A stretch of DNA of 21,325 nucleotides from an uncultured Fimbriimonadales bacterium (GCA_937925775.1 CALAMM010000185.1:1-21325); one strand, 5' to 3'. Shown: positions 7,000 to 15,825, counted from the first letter of the stretch. Numbers and translations are program-made. Notes: generated by a model from the letters alone, not told the origin.

Positions 7000-8466
7000 A
7001 TGCAGGCGTACAGGCTCTTCATCGATGGTGAATGGGTAGACACGGCAGAGCGCTATGAGGTGCGTAACCCTGCCAACGGCGAGGTGGTTGCGACCTGCGC
7101 GGTGGCAGGCGAGGCGGAGCTGAACGCGGCGGTAGAAGCGGCGCACCGCGCGTTCCCCGACTGGGCTGCGCGCGCGTATGAGGAGCGCGGCGAGATCCTC
7201 CGCGCGGTCGCTCAAGGCGTGCAGGCACGCTATGAGGAGTTCGCTCGCGCGGAATCGCAGCAAACGGGGCGATGCCTTCGGGAAACGATGGCGCACGACA
7301 TCCCCGCCACCGTCGCCGTGTTCGAGTATTTTGCTGGGATTGCCCCCGCCACGCTGGGCGAAACCATCCCCGTGCCGGGCATGTATCTGAACTACACGCG
7401 GCGTGAACCCTACGGCGTGGTGGGCGCGATTACCCCGTGGAACTTTCCCCTCTGGCTCGCCGCGATCAAGATCGCGCCCGCGCTGGCTGCAGGCAACACG
7501 CTGGTACTCAAACCTGCGCCCACAACCCCCATCACAGCGCTGATGCTGGCGGAGGTGATGCACCAAGCAGGTGTCCCCGCAGGCGTGTTCAATGTGCTGA
7601 CCGACCCGACGCCCGCGACGGTTGGCGACCTGCTCACCAAACATCCGCTGGTTCGAAAAATCTCGTTTACAGGCTCCACAGGCGTCGGCGTGCGCGTAAT
7701 GCAGAACGCGGCGACACATATCGCGCCTGTGTCGCTGGAGCTGGGAGGCAAATCGCCGTTTATCGTGTTCGCTGATGCCGACTTTGACCGTGCGCTCGCC
7801 CACGCCCTCCTCGCCAACTACTTCGCGCAAGGACAGATGTGCACCGCCGCCACGCGCCTCTTCGTCGAAAAGCCGATTTACGAACGGTTCCGCGACGCCT
7901 TCGTCGCCCGCGCCCAACGCCTGCAAGTGGGCGACCCTCTCGACCCCGCGACCGAATTCGCCACGCTCCATAAGCGCGAGCAACTCGAAAAAACCGAATT
8001 CTATGTGCGCACGGCCATCGAGGAGGGCGCGAAGGTGCTTACAGGCGGAAAGCGCATTACGGAGCCGCCGTTCGATAAGGGCTACTACTTCCAGCCGACC
8101 GTGCTGGAGGAGGTGCAGCCCACCATGCGCGTCGCCTGCGACGAGATTTTCGGACCCGTTGCGATGCTGATGCCGTTTGAAGGCGAAGACGAAGCCGTGC
8201 GCCTCGCGAACATGACCGACTACGGGCTGGCCGCAGGCGTGTGGACGCAGGACATCGGCAAAGCCCTGCGCCTCGCCCACCAAATCCAGGCAGGCAAGGT
8301 CTGGATCAACTGCTATAACATGTTCCCCCCACAAGCCCCCTACGGCGGCTATAAACAGAGCGGATTCGGTCGCGAACTCGGACTGCACAGCCTGCTCGAA
8401 CTCTATACCCAACTCAAAAATGTGCAGGTGGACATCAGCCCCGACTACTTTGAGTGGTTCGGATAG
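7000..8466 (+). CDS. NAD(P)+-dependent aldehyde dehydrogenase (betaine-aldehyde/retinal-type ALDH)
   Basis: Oxidises an aldehyde to the acid with NAD(P)+ in the cytoplasm. At 488 residues it is full length for the ALDH superfamily. The oxyanion-hole segment PWNFP is at 146-150, the cofactor lysine is Lys171 in VLKPAP, the nucleotide loop FTGSTGVG is at 223-230, the general base is Glu247 in LELGGKSP, the catalytic nucleophile is Cys281 in GQMCTA, and EIFGP is at 382-386. The C-terminal PYGGYKQSGFGRELG is typical of the betaine aldehyde / ALDH1-2 branch, but the substrate is not decided by sequence. SD GGGAGG is at 6990-6995, a few bases before the ATG. It starts 58 bp after the portal gene and ends 12 bp before the phosphoesterase gene, so the three may be co-transcribed. 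Confidence 0.95.
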   Translation: MQAYRLFIDGEWVDTAERYEVRNPANGEVVATCAVAGEAELNAAVEAAHRAFPDWAARAYEERGEILRAVAQGVQARYEEFARAESQQTGRCLRETMAHDIPATVAVFEYFAGIAPATLGETIPVPGMYLNYTRREPYGVVGAITPWNFPLWLAAIKIAPALAAGNTLVLKPAPTTPITALMLAEVMHQAGVPAGVFNVLTDPTPATVGDLLTKHPLVRKISFTGSTGVGVRVMQNAATHIAPVSLELGGKSPFIVFADADFDRALAHALLANYFAQGQMCTAATRLFVEKPIYERFRDAFVARAQRLQVGDPLDPATEFATLHKREQLEKTEFYVRTAIEEGAKVLTGGKRITEPPFDKGYYFQPTVLEEVQPTMRVACDEIFGPVAMLMPFEGEDEAVRLANMTDYGLAAGVWTQDIGKALRLAHQIQAGKVWINCYNMFPPQAPYGGYKQSGFGRELGLHSLLELYTQLKNVQVDISPDYFEWFG

Positions 8467-8478
8467 GGGAGGGAAGCC

Positions 8479-8964
8479 ATGCGAATCGGCATTTTGTCGG
8501 ATACCCACGACCACTTAGGCAATATCCGCCGTGCGGTGGACGCGCTAAACGACCTGCATGTGGAGTTGGTTCTGCATGCGGGCGACTATGTTGCGCCGTT
8601 TGTGGTGAACGAACTCGCACGCTTGACCTGCCGCCTGCTTGGGATCTTCGGCAACAACGACGGCGAGCGGCTGGGGCTGACGAAACGGCTCAGCGAAATC
8701 GGGCAAGTGCAGGTGCAACCCCTGTTCGTGGAACTGCACGGCTGCCGAATCGCGATGGTACACGAGCCTGACCCTGTCGAGGCGTTCGCCCGCAGCGGGC
8801 TGTACGACCTCGTCATCTACGGACACACCCACCAGCAGGAGCTGCGCACAGTCGGCGCGTGTACGATTTTGAACCCCGGCGAGGTATGCGGCTGGCTCAC
8901 GGGCAACCCCACCTGCGCCGTGATTACGCTGCCCGAAAAACAGGTGGAGATTCTGCGCCTCTAA
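8479..8964 (+). CDS. YfcE/MJ0936-type metallophosphoesterase
   Basis: A small calcineurin-like phosphodiesterase (161 residues) that binds two metal ions and hydrolyses phosphodiester or phosphomonoester bonds; the natural substrate of this group is mostly unknown. All metal-binding blocks are visible: SDTHD (7-11), HAGD (33-36), GNND (58-61), a His at 95 in VHEP (commonly HG in the family) and GHTH (115-118). LNPGEVCGW near the C-terminus matches the family's NPGS segment. SD GGGAGG lies about 6 nt before the ATG. It follows the aldehyde dehydrogenase by 12 bp, and the dnaX promoter lies just past its stop codon. Confidence 0.92.
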   Translation: MRIGILSDTHDHLGNIRRAVDALNDLHVELVLHAGDYVAPFVVNELARLTCRLLGIFGNNDGERLGLTKRLSEIGQVQVQPLFVELHGCRIAMVHEPDPVEAFARSGLYDLVIYGHTHQQELRTVGACTILNPGEVCGWLTGNPTCAVITLPEKQVEILRL

Positions 8965-8969
8965 ACAGG

Positions 8970-8975
8970 TACAAT
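8970..8975 (+). promoter_or_regulatory. -10 element (TACAAT) of dnaX, leaderless type
   Basis: TACAAT ends 7 nt before the dnaX GTG. Transcription would start at or next to the first codon. No SD is present and no clear -35 is seen, partly because the region overlaps the 3' end of the phosphoesterase gene. Confidence 0.5.
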
Positions 8976-8982
8976 TCCCCAT

Positions 8983-10587
8983 GTGGCGTATCTCAGCCTG
9001 TACCGTAAGGATCGGGCGCAGACCTTCGACGAGTTGATGGGGCAGTCGCATGTGACCGTGACCCTGCGCAACGCGATTCAACAGGGGCGACTGGCCCATG
9101 CGTATCTGTTCTGCGGTCCGCGCGGCACGGGTAAGACCTCCACCGCGCGCCTTTTAGCCAAAGCGCTCAACTGCGAGCGGGGTCCCACGCCGAACCCCTG
9201 CAACGAGTGCCGATTCTGTCGCGCAATCCAAACGGGGACTTGCGTCGATGTGGTGGAGATGGACGCCGCCTCCGAAACCAGCATCGAAGATGTGCGCACT
9301 TCGATTATCGAGAACGCCAAGTACCCGCCGATGGAGGCGCGCTACAAGATTTACATCATCGACGAGGTGCATGACCTCTCGGCGAAAGCGTTCGACGCGC
9401 TCCTGAAGACCCTCGAGGAGCCGCCCCCGCATGTGATTTTTGTGCTGGCGACGACGGAGTTCCACCGCGTGCCGCCGACCATCCGCTCGCGCTGCCAACG
9501 ATTCGATTTTCACAGGGGAACGATTGCGGACATTGCCCGACGCTTGCAGCAGGTGGTGGACGCGGAGGGGTTCCGCGCGGAGCCGACGGCGCTCCAGTTG
9601 GTGGCGCGCGCGGCGGACGGCTCGTGGCGCGACGCGCTCACCGCCTTAGAACAGGTGATTGCCTTCAGCGAGGAAGGGGTAATCACCGCGCAGGCGGTGT
9701 ACAACGCGCTCGGCATGTTGGAAGACGAGACGCTGATGCGCCTCACCGACGCGCTCATCGACCACGATGCGGGCGCGGTGTTGAATCTGTTGGACGCGCA
9801 GATGATGCTGGGGCGCGAGCCGCGCGTGTTCGCCGAATCGCTAATCCAGCACTGGCGGATGCTCATCCAGGCGGCGCTGCACGCGCAGGACAGGGGGGGA
9901 ATGTATGACCCGACGCAGTGGAGCGCGATGATTGAGCAGGCGCGTCGGGCAGGCGTCGCACGCCTGCTGAGCTGGTGGGAGCGAATGGCAGCCGCCCTCA
10001 GCGAGATGCGCAGCTCCGGCTCGCCCCGCGCGATACTGGAGCTGTACCTGCTGCTGTTCGCCAGCGAATCTCCTGCCACGCCGCGCGTCGCTGTGTCCAC
10101 GGCGCCGTCTACCCAAGCACTGCCGCAGGCTCCGGCTCCGCCTACGCCGCCCGTGCCCTCGCGCGGCGATGCCTCGCAACCTGCACAAGAGGTGGTGCCA
10201 CCCTCGCCTGCTCCAAGCGAGGCAATCGACCCTGCCTACGCCACTCAACTTTGGCAGCAGAAGGTGGAAGAGCTCGCCAGGCGTAGCCCCACAGGCGCGA
10301 TTAACCTGCGCGACTCGCGCGTGGTGGTGGAAAACGGAACCATTCGCCTCATCCTTGCCAGCCAGATGGCGTACGAGTTTTTCCGACAGAAGCCCAGTCG
10401 CGAGCAGAACCTCGTGCAAGCGGTGCGCGCCGCGCTCGGCATGCCCAGCGCACCTGTGCGGCTGGAATACTCGACCGCACCGCGTCCATCGGAGCCGCCC
10501 CCCGTTGTCGAATCGCCACCCCTCGAAGGCGAAGCGCTCCTCGACGCGATTAACGAGACCTTCAACGGCTACGAGGTGGAGAGCTAA
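8983..10587 (+). CDS. dnaX: DNA polymerase III subunit gamma/tau
   Basis: The clamp-loader ATPase of the replisome. The protein has 534 residues. Walker A GPRGTGKT is at 45-52; a zinc module uses Cys64, Cys73, Cys76 and Cys79; Walker B is IIDEVHDLS (125-133), LEEPPPHVIFVLATTE follows, and the arginine-finger SRC motif is at 169-171. A lid and collar domain continue to about 350, then a Pro/Ala/Ser-rich linker (about 365-410) and a C-terminal tau-like domain of about 110 residues. The GTG at 8983 is chosen because AYLSLYRKDRAQTFDEL is the standard N-terminus; the ATG two bases upstream is in another frame. No A-rich slippery heptamer is visible in the linker, so I see no sign of a gamma product made by frameshifting. 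It is convergent with the metal transporter gene. Confidence 0.97.
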   Translation: MAYLSLYRKDRAQTFDELMGQSHVTVTLRNAIQQGRLAHAYLFCGPRGTGKTSTARLLAKALNCERGPTPNPCNECRFCRAIQTGTCVDVVEMDAASETSIEDVRTSIIENAKYPPMEARYKIYIIDEVHDLSAKAFDALLKTLEEPPPHVIFVLATTEFHRVPPTIRSRCQRFDFHRGTIADIARRLQQVVDAEGFRAEPTALQLVARAADGSWRDALTALEQVIAFSEEGVITAQAVYNALGMLEDETLMRLTDALIDHDAGAVLNLLDAQMMLGREPRVFAESLIQHWRMLIQAALHAQDRGGMYDPTQWSAMIEQARRAGVARLLSWWERMAAALSEMRSSGSPRAILELYLLLFASESPATPRVAVSTAPSTQALPQAPAPPTPPVPSRGDASQPAQEVVPPSPAPSEAIDPAYATQLWQQKVEELARRSPTGAINLRDSRVVVENGTIRLILASQMAYEFFRQKPSREQNLVQAVRAALGMPSAPVRLEYSTAPRPSEPPPVVESPPLEGEALLDAINETFNGYEVES

Positions 10588-10615
10588 TCCGCTTGGGCGC
10601 GTCGCCCCGCCGAAC

Positions 10616-11392
10616 TCATCCCAGAACCACATCCAGATAGAGCATCACCATCAGCCCGATCATTAGCCCGAAAGTCGCCCAGCGTTCGTGCCCTTTGCGG
10701 TGGGTTTCGGGCACGATTTCGTCGCTGATGATATAAATCATCGCGCCTGCGGCGAAGCCCATCGCGTAGGGAACCAACGGCGCGAAGAGATAGACCAGCG
10801 CCGCGCCCAGCACCGCCATCGGTAGCTCGATCAGTCCCGACCGCGCCGCCACGAAGACCGCGTAGAACCGCTTGCCGAAGCCCGCAGCCGCTGCCCCCAG
10901 CGCGACCGCAAGCCCTTCGGGGATGTTCTGCGCACCAATCGCGATCATCAGCAGGATACCCTCGCGAAAATGCCCGCCTCCGAACGCCACCCCCACCGCC
11001 AGACCTTCGGGCGCGTTATGGAGCGTAATCGCGATGATGAACAGCCACACGGCGCGCACGCGCTTGGTGTCTAATCCCTCGCTCCCGATGAAAGGGTGGC
11101 GGTGGGGGATTAGGTGGTCGGCTAAATCCATCGCGAGCGCGCCCAGCGCCACGCCCCCCAGCACAGGCAACACCCCGCCGCGCTCAATCCCAGGCAGGAT
11201 CAGGCTGGTGAAACTGGCGGCAAGCATCACGCCCGCTGCGAAGCCGAGCATCCCGTCCTGCAGGCGTTGCGAGGGCTGACGCCAAAGCAACACCACCAGC
11301 GCACCCAGCAGGTTCATCGCCACAATAAACACGCCTGCAACCACTCCCTGCGCGATGGGGTGCGCGGGCATCCACGCTTGCGCCCAGTCCAT
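10616..11392 (-). CDS. ZIP-family divalent metal transporter (GufA/ZIP11-like)
   Basis: An integral membrane protein of 258 residues, likely importing zinc or other divalent metals. About eight hydrophobic segments can be traced. The paired metal-site motifs are HNAPEG in the fourth and QNIPEG in the fifth core helix; Gln instead of His in the second, plus RSGLIELP and a C-terminal DEIVPETHR, point to the GufA/ZIP11 subgroup rather than ZupT. The ATG at 11392 is used; a TTG directly before it would add one residue. GGGAGAG lies about 10 nt upstream of the ATG. A TACAAT at 11446-11451 could be its promoter, overlapping the end of the upstream exported-protein gene. Confidence 0.92.
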   Translation of the reverse strand: MDWAQAWMPAHPIAQGVVAGVFIVAMNLLGALVVLLWRQPSQRLQDGMLGFAAGVMLAASFTSLILPGIERGGVLPVLGGVALGALAMDLADHLIPHRHPFIGSEGLDTKRVRAVWLFIIAITLHNAPEGLAVGVAFGGGHFREGILLMIAIGAQNIPEGLAVALGAAAAGFGKRFYAVFVAARSGLIELPMAVLGAALVYLFAPLVPYAMGFAAGAMIYIISDEIVPETHRKGHERWATFGLMIGLMVMLYLDVVLG

Positions 11393-11445
11393 CAACCGCT
11401 ACTCTCCCAGCAACGCTTGCACACGCAGCTCGAAACCTCAACCTG

Positions 11446-11451
11446 ATTGTA
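11446..11451 (-). promoter_or_regulatory. Candidate -10 element (TACAAT) for the ZIP transporter gene
   Basis: TACAAT on the minus strand lies 53 nt before the transporter ATG, at the edge of the preceding gene's stop codon. This leaves a leader of about 45 nt with an SD-like GGGAGAG. The -35 region does not stand out. Confidence 0.35.
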
Positions 11452-11452
11452 C

Positions 11453-13147
11453 CTAACGAAGCAGGAATCCGTAGAAAGCGCCGCGCGTACCGTCGCTACC
11501 CCCGCCCGACACGACCCAGTTAATCGCTAATCCCTGCGCCGTCGTTTCTGTGAACAACCAGCGCGTCCCTATCGGAGCGTTGGCCAGCTGGGTCGGGAAC
11601 ACGAAGCGGTTAAGGGGGTTCTCGGTGGTGACGAACAGCGTGCGCACCGTACCGTCGGAGAGCTGCGCTTGCAGATAAAGATAGGAAACTTCGCGATCCG
11701 CGCGGGTCACACACGCAAGCGCTGCCCTCGACACCGTGCTTTCGGAGAACAGTTGCCGTGGGTAGAGAGAAACTAAGTCGCCGCGCCAGAGATTGAAGCC
11801 ATAAAGCTGCCCACTCGCTGTGAGCAGGTAGCAACGCTCCTGACGCCCGTCGCTGACAGGCGGCGCGACTACAGGGCTGTCCAGATTAGACCACCAGAGC
11901 CATTTTGCCACGCTGGGACGGTAGACCGCCAGCACATTACCTGCTACAATCGTCATTACGGCGTCGTGCAAACCGATAAAGCGGATCGGCTGATTCGGCG
12001 CGTTGGGAATACGCAGCCCTTGCACAACCGGGACAGCGTCCCTATAAATATCGATTCGCCCATTGCTGCGCCCGACCGCAAAGAAGTTCTCATAAAGGGG
12101 GCTGAGAGCCGTGATGGGTTGGCTGGAGAGCGACACAACAAGAGTAAGCGTATGCGTCGCGGAGTGGAGGAGCCAGAGACGATTTTGGCGATCTGCAAAA
12201 CACACAGAGTCGCCTACCCGTATCAGAGGCAGACTCATCTCGGGATCGATGCCTTCGGGCAGGTTGACAGGTTGCGCGGAGAGGGTCGTGCCACCTTGAG
12301 CCTGAGATAGGGGAAAGAACAGCAATCGCCCCGACTGGGTCAGGAAGTACCAGCGATCGCCGACGAGCACCGTGTTATGAGAAGGGGCGGGCGTACTGAC
12401 TCGCGCTTCGAGACTGGTATTGTTGGAAAAAGTAACGCTGGCGCTTAACGGGTTGGGCGTGCGATACAAACGCAGGAGGAACCCGTCCCAAGTGAGCCAA
12501 TAAAGCCTTCCTTGAATCAGCTGCGGCTCGCCGATAATCTGATGGTGCGCAGGGGTTGTCGCAATAGTACGTGCCGATAGAGGGGCTTCAACCCCTACTG
12601 CGAACTTGCGCTCGACGAGAACGGAAGGGTTGCGTTGAGAAATGCCCATCCAGTTCAGAAACGCGCCGTCGGTGTTTCGGTCGCCAGGGGGTCTCGCCCG
12701 CAGGAACAGACGGCGCGTCTCGCCAGGCATCAGGGGCGAGGTGGTCTCCGTAATAAGATAACCGTTGCCGAATCCTGCCCCATCCTCGCGCTGCTCGAAC
12801 TGGGCGAAACTCCACGGGCTTGCGTCGCTGCTCTCGTTGGACTTGAGGCGCAGCGTCAGCGCGTCCACCGCGTTGCTCCTATTTGTCAGCAACAGCGTAA
12901 ACCAGCCCTCGGAGCCTGAAACCGTTTGCAAGGGCGGAGTTTCATAGACGACGCGCCATCGAATCACTGCGCCGACGGAGACGGTAGCCTCGTTGGACAG
13001 TTGAACGGGCTGATTGCCGATGCTGGCAATCGCCCGAAGCGAGAAAGTCGTCCCTGCCCAGAGCATCCCATCGGGCGTGCGCGCAGGCTGGGCAATCCCT
13101 ACGCAGAACATCCCTGCCAAAAGCCCACTGAACCAAATGTATCGCAT
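11453..13147 (-). CDS. Exported protein of unknown function, beta-propeller-like
   Basis: I do not recognise a named family. From ATG 13147 the protein has 564 residues and begins with a signal peptide (MRYIWFSGLLAGMFCVGIAQ), with likely cleavage after VGIA. Residues about 45-170 look like an Ig/CARDB-type beta domain (GWFTLLLTNRSNAVDALTLRL, then LMPGETRRLFLRARPP). The rest consists of repeated beta-strand blocks of the pattern GDRWYFLTQSGRLLFF, VCFADRQNRLWLLHS, FFAVGRSNGRIDIYR and CYLLTASGQLYGFNLWRG, which read like blades of a PQQ/WD-style propeller. A TTG start at 13186 would extend it by 13 residues but spoils the signal peptide. It probably acts outside the cytoplasmic membrane. It has its own promoter and an unusually long (about 105 nt) leader. 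Confidence 0.75.
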   Translation of the reverse strand: MRYIWFSGLLAGMFCVGIAQPARTPDGMLWAGTTFSLRAIASIGNQPVQLSNEATVSVGAVIRWRVVYETPPLQTVSGSEGWFTLLLTNRSNAVDALTLRLKSNESSDASPWSFAQFEQREDGAGFGNGYLITETTSPLMPGETRRLFLRARPPGDRNTDGAFLNWMGISQRNPSVLVERKFAVGVEAPLSARTIATTPAHHQIIGEPQLIQGRLYWLTWDGFLLRLYRTPNPLSASVTFSNNTSLEARVSTPAPSHNTVLVGDRWYFLTQSGRLLFFPLSQAQGGTTLSAQPVNLPEGIDPEMSLPLIRVGDSVCFADRQNRLWLLHSATHTLTLVVSLSSQPITALSPLYENFFAVGRSNGRIDIYRDAVPVVQGLRIPNAPNQPIRFIGLHDAVMTIVAGNVLAVYRPSVAKWLWWSNLDSPVVAPPVSDGRQERCYLLTASGQLYGFNLWRGDLVSLYPRQLFSESTVSRAALACVTRADREVSYLYLQAQLSDGTVRTLFVTTENPLNRFVFPTQLANAPIGTRWLFTETTAQGLAINWVVSGGGSDGTRGAFYGFLLR

Positions 13148-13258
13148 AGCCGTACCCTGCCAGCCACAGAACACAGCAATGTGCAAGGGAGAGCATCAGG
13201 ACACACGAAACTTGTCCTCCTTTATCCGAAAAAAACAGGACCCACGCGACTTTGCCCT

Positions 13259-13264
13259 ATTATA
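13259..13264 (-). promoter_or_regulatory. -10 element (TATAAT) of the exported propeller-like gene
   Basis: A perfect TATAAT on the minus strand lies 111 nt before the ATG at 13147. It is the only good -10 hexamer in this divergent gap reading toward that gene. The implied leader carries competing short hairpins (see findings). Confidence 0.5.
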
Positions 13265-13325
13265 CCCCACTTTTCGAGATTCTCCTGCTGATTTTGCTGA
13301 GGGTTCCCTGCAGTGTGCGAACAGG

Positions 13326-13331
13326 TATAAT
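13326..13331 (+). promoter_or_regulatory. -10 element (TATAAT) of nuoN, leaderless type
   Basis: A perfect TATAAT ends 9 nt before the nuoN ATG at 13341. A GGAG lies only 3 nt before the ATG, too close for normal SD use. No strong -35 is present. Confidence 0.6.
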
Positions 13332-13340
13332 ACGGAGCGC

Positions 13341-14831
13341 ATGGAAGCGTTCGTCAAGCCTGAAATTACTTGGAGTGCGCTTACGCCGATAGGCGTGGTT
13401 GTCCTCACAGCGCTGTTGACCTTGATTGTGGAGTCGTTTTTGCCGCGCTCGCAGCGTATGCCGCTTGTCGTGATTGGGCTGCTGGGGGTAGCCCTTGCGG
13501 CTTACTTTCAGGTCGCGGTTTGGCAAACCCGTGTTGTTACCTTCGGTGAGATGGTGGTTTCCGACGCGCTGGGCTCGATTCTTTGTTTGGCGGTGTTGGG
13601 GGCTACGGCGCTGACCTTGCTCTTCTCCGAAGCCTACCTTCAAGCGCGTGGGTTGCGCTACGGCGAGTTCTATCCGTTGGTGCTGTTCGCGAGCGCGGGC
13701 GCGATGGCGATGCTCACTACTACCAACCTGATGGTAATCTTCATCGGGCTGGAGACGCTTTCCCTCTCGTTATATGTGTTAGCGGGCTTGTCGCGCACGG
13801 AGGCGCGTTCGGAGGAGTCCGCGCTGAAATATTTTCTGCTGGGCGCGTTCGCCTCGGCATTTCTGTTGTACGGAATTGCGCTCTTTTACGGGGCGCAGGG
13901 GAGCGTGGATTTGCGGGTCGTCCCTGCTGTGTGGGCCGATCAGGGCGAGGCGGTAGCGGCGCTGCGAACGGCGGGGGTCGCGCTCCTCCTCATCGGGCTT
14001 GGGTTCAAGGCGTCGCTGGTTCCGTTCCATGCGTGGACGCCCGATGTGTATCAGGGTGCGCCCACCGTAGCGACCGCCTACATGTCGGCCGTGGCGAAGG
14101 TCGCCGCCTTTGGGGTGTTAATCCGTCTTATGGTCGCGGTTGCGCCGCTTACGGAAATCTGGACGCCCCTGCTGTGGTGGCTCAGCTTGCTGTCGATGAT
14201 TGTGGGCAACGCGGCGGCTCTGGTACAGCGCGACGCTAAGCGCATGCTGGCGTACTCCAGCATTGCGCACGCGGGATATCTAACCGTTGGGCTGGTCAGC
14301 GCGAACACGACGGGTGTCGCGGGCATGGTCTACTATCTGGTCGCCTACAGCCTGATGACGGTTGGCGCGTTCGCGGTGTTGAGCTTGATGGCGCGCGCGG
14401 GCGACGCAACCACCCTCGAGGCGTTGCAGGGGCTTTATCGGCGCAACCCGCTCGCGGCGCACGCGATGGCGATCCTGATGCTCTCGTTGGCGGGTATTCC
14501 GCCGACGGCAGGTTTCTGGGGCAAGTGGTATCTGTTTTTTGCGGCGGTCGAGGCGAACCAGATTCTACTGGCGCTTGCGCTGGCGTTGACCAGCGTGGTC
14601 GGCGCGGCGTACTACCTGCGCCTTGTATTTAGTCTCTACGCGGAGCCGCGCGAGCCGATGGCTGCATGGCATATGCCTGCGCCTGTGGTCGCCTGCCTGC
14701 TGGCGTGTGTGCTGGGGTTGATAGGGCTGGGCGTAGCCCCTGCCAGCCTGACCAGCGCCGCCCGTGATGCCGCGCGACAGGTTCAGGCGGAGATGCCCAC
14801 CCCTACACTTCAGGCGGGATTCACGCCGTGA
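13341..14831 (+). CDS. nuoN: NADH-quinone oxidoreductase subunit N
   Basis: An antiporter-like membrane subunit of respiratory Complex I that takes part in proton pumping. The protein has 496 residues and many transmembrane helices (about 14 expected). Family landmarks are LMVIFIGLETLSLSLYVLAG, SEESALKYFLLGAFASAFLLYG, GLGFKASLVPFHAWTPDVYQ, RDAKRMLAYSSIAHAGY and SLAGIPPTAGFWGKWYLF. These include the conserved Glu of the fifth helix region and the Lys of GFKASLVPFH. The reading frame is open back to 13014, but the ATG at 13341 directly follows a TATAAT and gives the normal N-terminus. No other nuo gene is in the window. The end overlaps the convergent thiL by 11 bp. Confidence 0.95.
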   Translation: MEAFVKPEITWSALTPIGVVVLTALLTLIVESFLPRSQRMPLVVIGLLGVALAAYFQVAVWQTRVVTFGEMVVSDALGSILCLAVLGATALTLLFSEAYLQARGLRYGEFYPLVLFASAGAMAMLTTTNLMVIFIGLETLSLSLYVLAGLSRTEARSEESALKYFLLGAFASAFLLYGIALFYGAQGSVDLRVVPAVWADQGEAVAALRTAGVALLLIGLGFKASLVPFHAWTPDVYQGAPTVATAYMSAVAKVAAFGVLIRLMVAVAPLTEIWTPLLWWLSLLSMIVGNAAALVQRDAKRMLAYSSIAHAGYLTVGLVSANTTGVAGMVYYLVAYSLMTVGAFAVLSLMARAGDATTLEALQGLYRRNPLAAHAMAILMLSLAGIPPTAGFWGKWYLFFAAVEANQILLALALALTSVVGAAYYLRLVFSLYAEPREPMAAWHMPAPVVACLLACVLGLIGLGVAPASLTSAARDAARQVQAEMPTPTLQAGFTP

Positions 14832-15819
14832 AATGGTCCCAGCCAGCGAGCGCGAACGGCTCTCGCTTACCGTCGGGATACTCCAGCCACAGCTCGCGAG
14901 GCTCCGTGATTTCACCGATCACGCTGAGCGCAACCCCTGTTTGAGGAGGGATCTGTTCCAGCATCTGTTGCGCCGTTGCTGGTGGCGCGGTCAGCAGCAG
15001 TTCGTAGTCTTCGCCCCCTGCCATCGCGAACCGTTCAGGCTCTATGCCGCGTCCTTGCGCCCAGCGGTAGGCAACAGGATGCACGGGGATCTGCTTGGGG
15101 AAGACCACCGCCCCCACGCCCGAAGCACGGAGCAGCTTCGGCAGGTCGGCAGCGAGACCGTCGCTAAGATCCATCATCGCGGTCGCGCCGAGTTCCCGCG
15201 CGAGTGCGCCCACCTCCACGCGCGGCACGGGGCGAAAGTGAGGCATAAGGTCGATTCCAGCCGTATCGCTTGCAAGCAACGCCTCCAGCCCTGCTCGCGA
15301 GCCACCCAGCGCGCCCGTGACCAATACCCAGTCGCCCGGCCGCGCGCCGCTGCGCAGCACAGGGTGAGCCGACACGACGCCCAGAACCGAGACATCGATC
15401 ACAACACGCTCGGCACGGTTCGTATCCCCACCTAACAGGGGCGTGGCGTAGGTGCGGGCACATTCTATGAAGCCTTCCACGAAAGCGTCCAGCCACCCGC
15501 CCGTGCGCTCCGACGGCAGCGCCAGCGATAGGAGCGCACCCGTCGGCACGCCCCCCATCGCCGCGATGTCGCTCAGGTTCACCGCCAGCGACTTCCAGCC
15601 GAGCGAGCGGGGGTCTATCCAGTCAAGGCGGAAATGGATCCCCTCCACCAGCATGTCCGCCGTCCAAAGCAGCGCTTGACCACCTGCTTGCAACACCGCC
15701 GTATCGTCGCCGATACCCTGAACCACAGCGAGCCTTCCCGCGCTGAGGAGGTCCCGGCTTCTCTGAGCAATCCGCTCAATCAGCGCACTCTCCCCACGCG
15801 ATTGCGCGTCTAATCGCAT
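14821..15819 (-). CDS. thiL: Thiamine-monophosphate kinase
   Basis: Phosphorylates thiamine monophosphate to thiamine diphosphate with ATP, the last step of cofactor synthesis. The protein has 332 residues, normal for ThiL. Metal and nucleotide-binding segments are present: GIGDDTAVL (35-43), TADMLVEGIHF (53-63), GWKSLAVNLSDIAAMGG (74-90), LLGGDTNRAE, VTGALGGSRAGL, MMDLSDGLAADLPKL and AMAGGEDYELLLTAP. A TACACT -10 lies 6 nt before the ATG with no SD, so the message is probably leaderless. It overlaps the nuoN stop region by 11 bp and is divergent from the exported PKD protein gene. No TPP riboswitch is seen upstream, and a leaderless message leaves no room for one. Confidence 0.96.
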   Translation of the reverse strand: MRLDAQSRGESALIERIAQRSRDLLSAGRLAVVQGIGDDTAVLQAGGQALLWTADMLVEGIHFRLDWIDPRSLGWKSLAVNLSDIAAMGGVPTGALLSLALPSERTGGWLDAFVEGFIECARTYATPLLGGDTNRAERVVIDVSVLGVVSAHPVLRSGARPGDWVLVTGALGGSRAGLEALLASDTAGIDLMPHFRPVPRVEVGALARELGATAMMDLSDGLAADLPKLLRASGVGAVVFPKQIPVHPVAYRWAQGRGIEPERFAMAGGEDYELLLTAPPATAQQMLEQIPPQTGVALSVIGEITEPRELWLEYPDGKREPFALAGWDHFTA

Positions 15820-15825
15820 AGCAGG

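Noticed and set aside
6892..8514. A 540-codon minus-strand ORF opposite the aldehyde dehydrogenase
   Set aside because: The plus frame carries every ALDH catalytic motif; the antisense frame is open only because of codon bias in GC-rich DNA.
10045..10300. Programmed frameshift in dnaX
   Set aside because: No A-rich slippery heptamer or following stem is evident in the linker; the tau-length frame is uninterrupted.
13014..13340. N-terminal extension of nuoN
   Set aside because: The added residues are hydrophilic and not NuoN-like, they overlap the divergent exported gene's coding start, and a TATAAT lies directly before the ATG at 13341.
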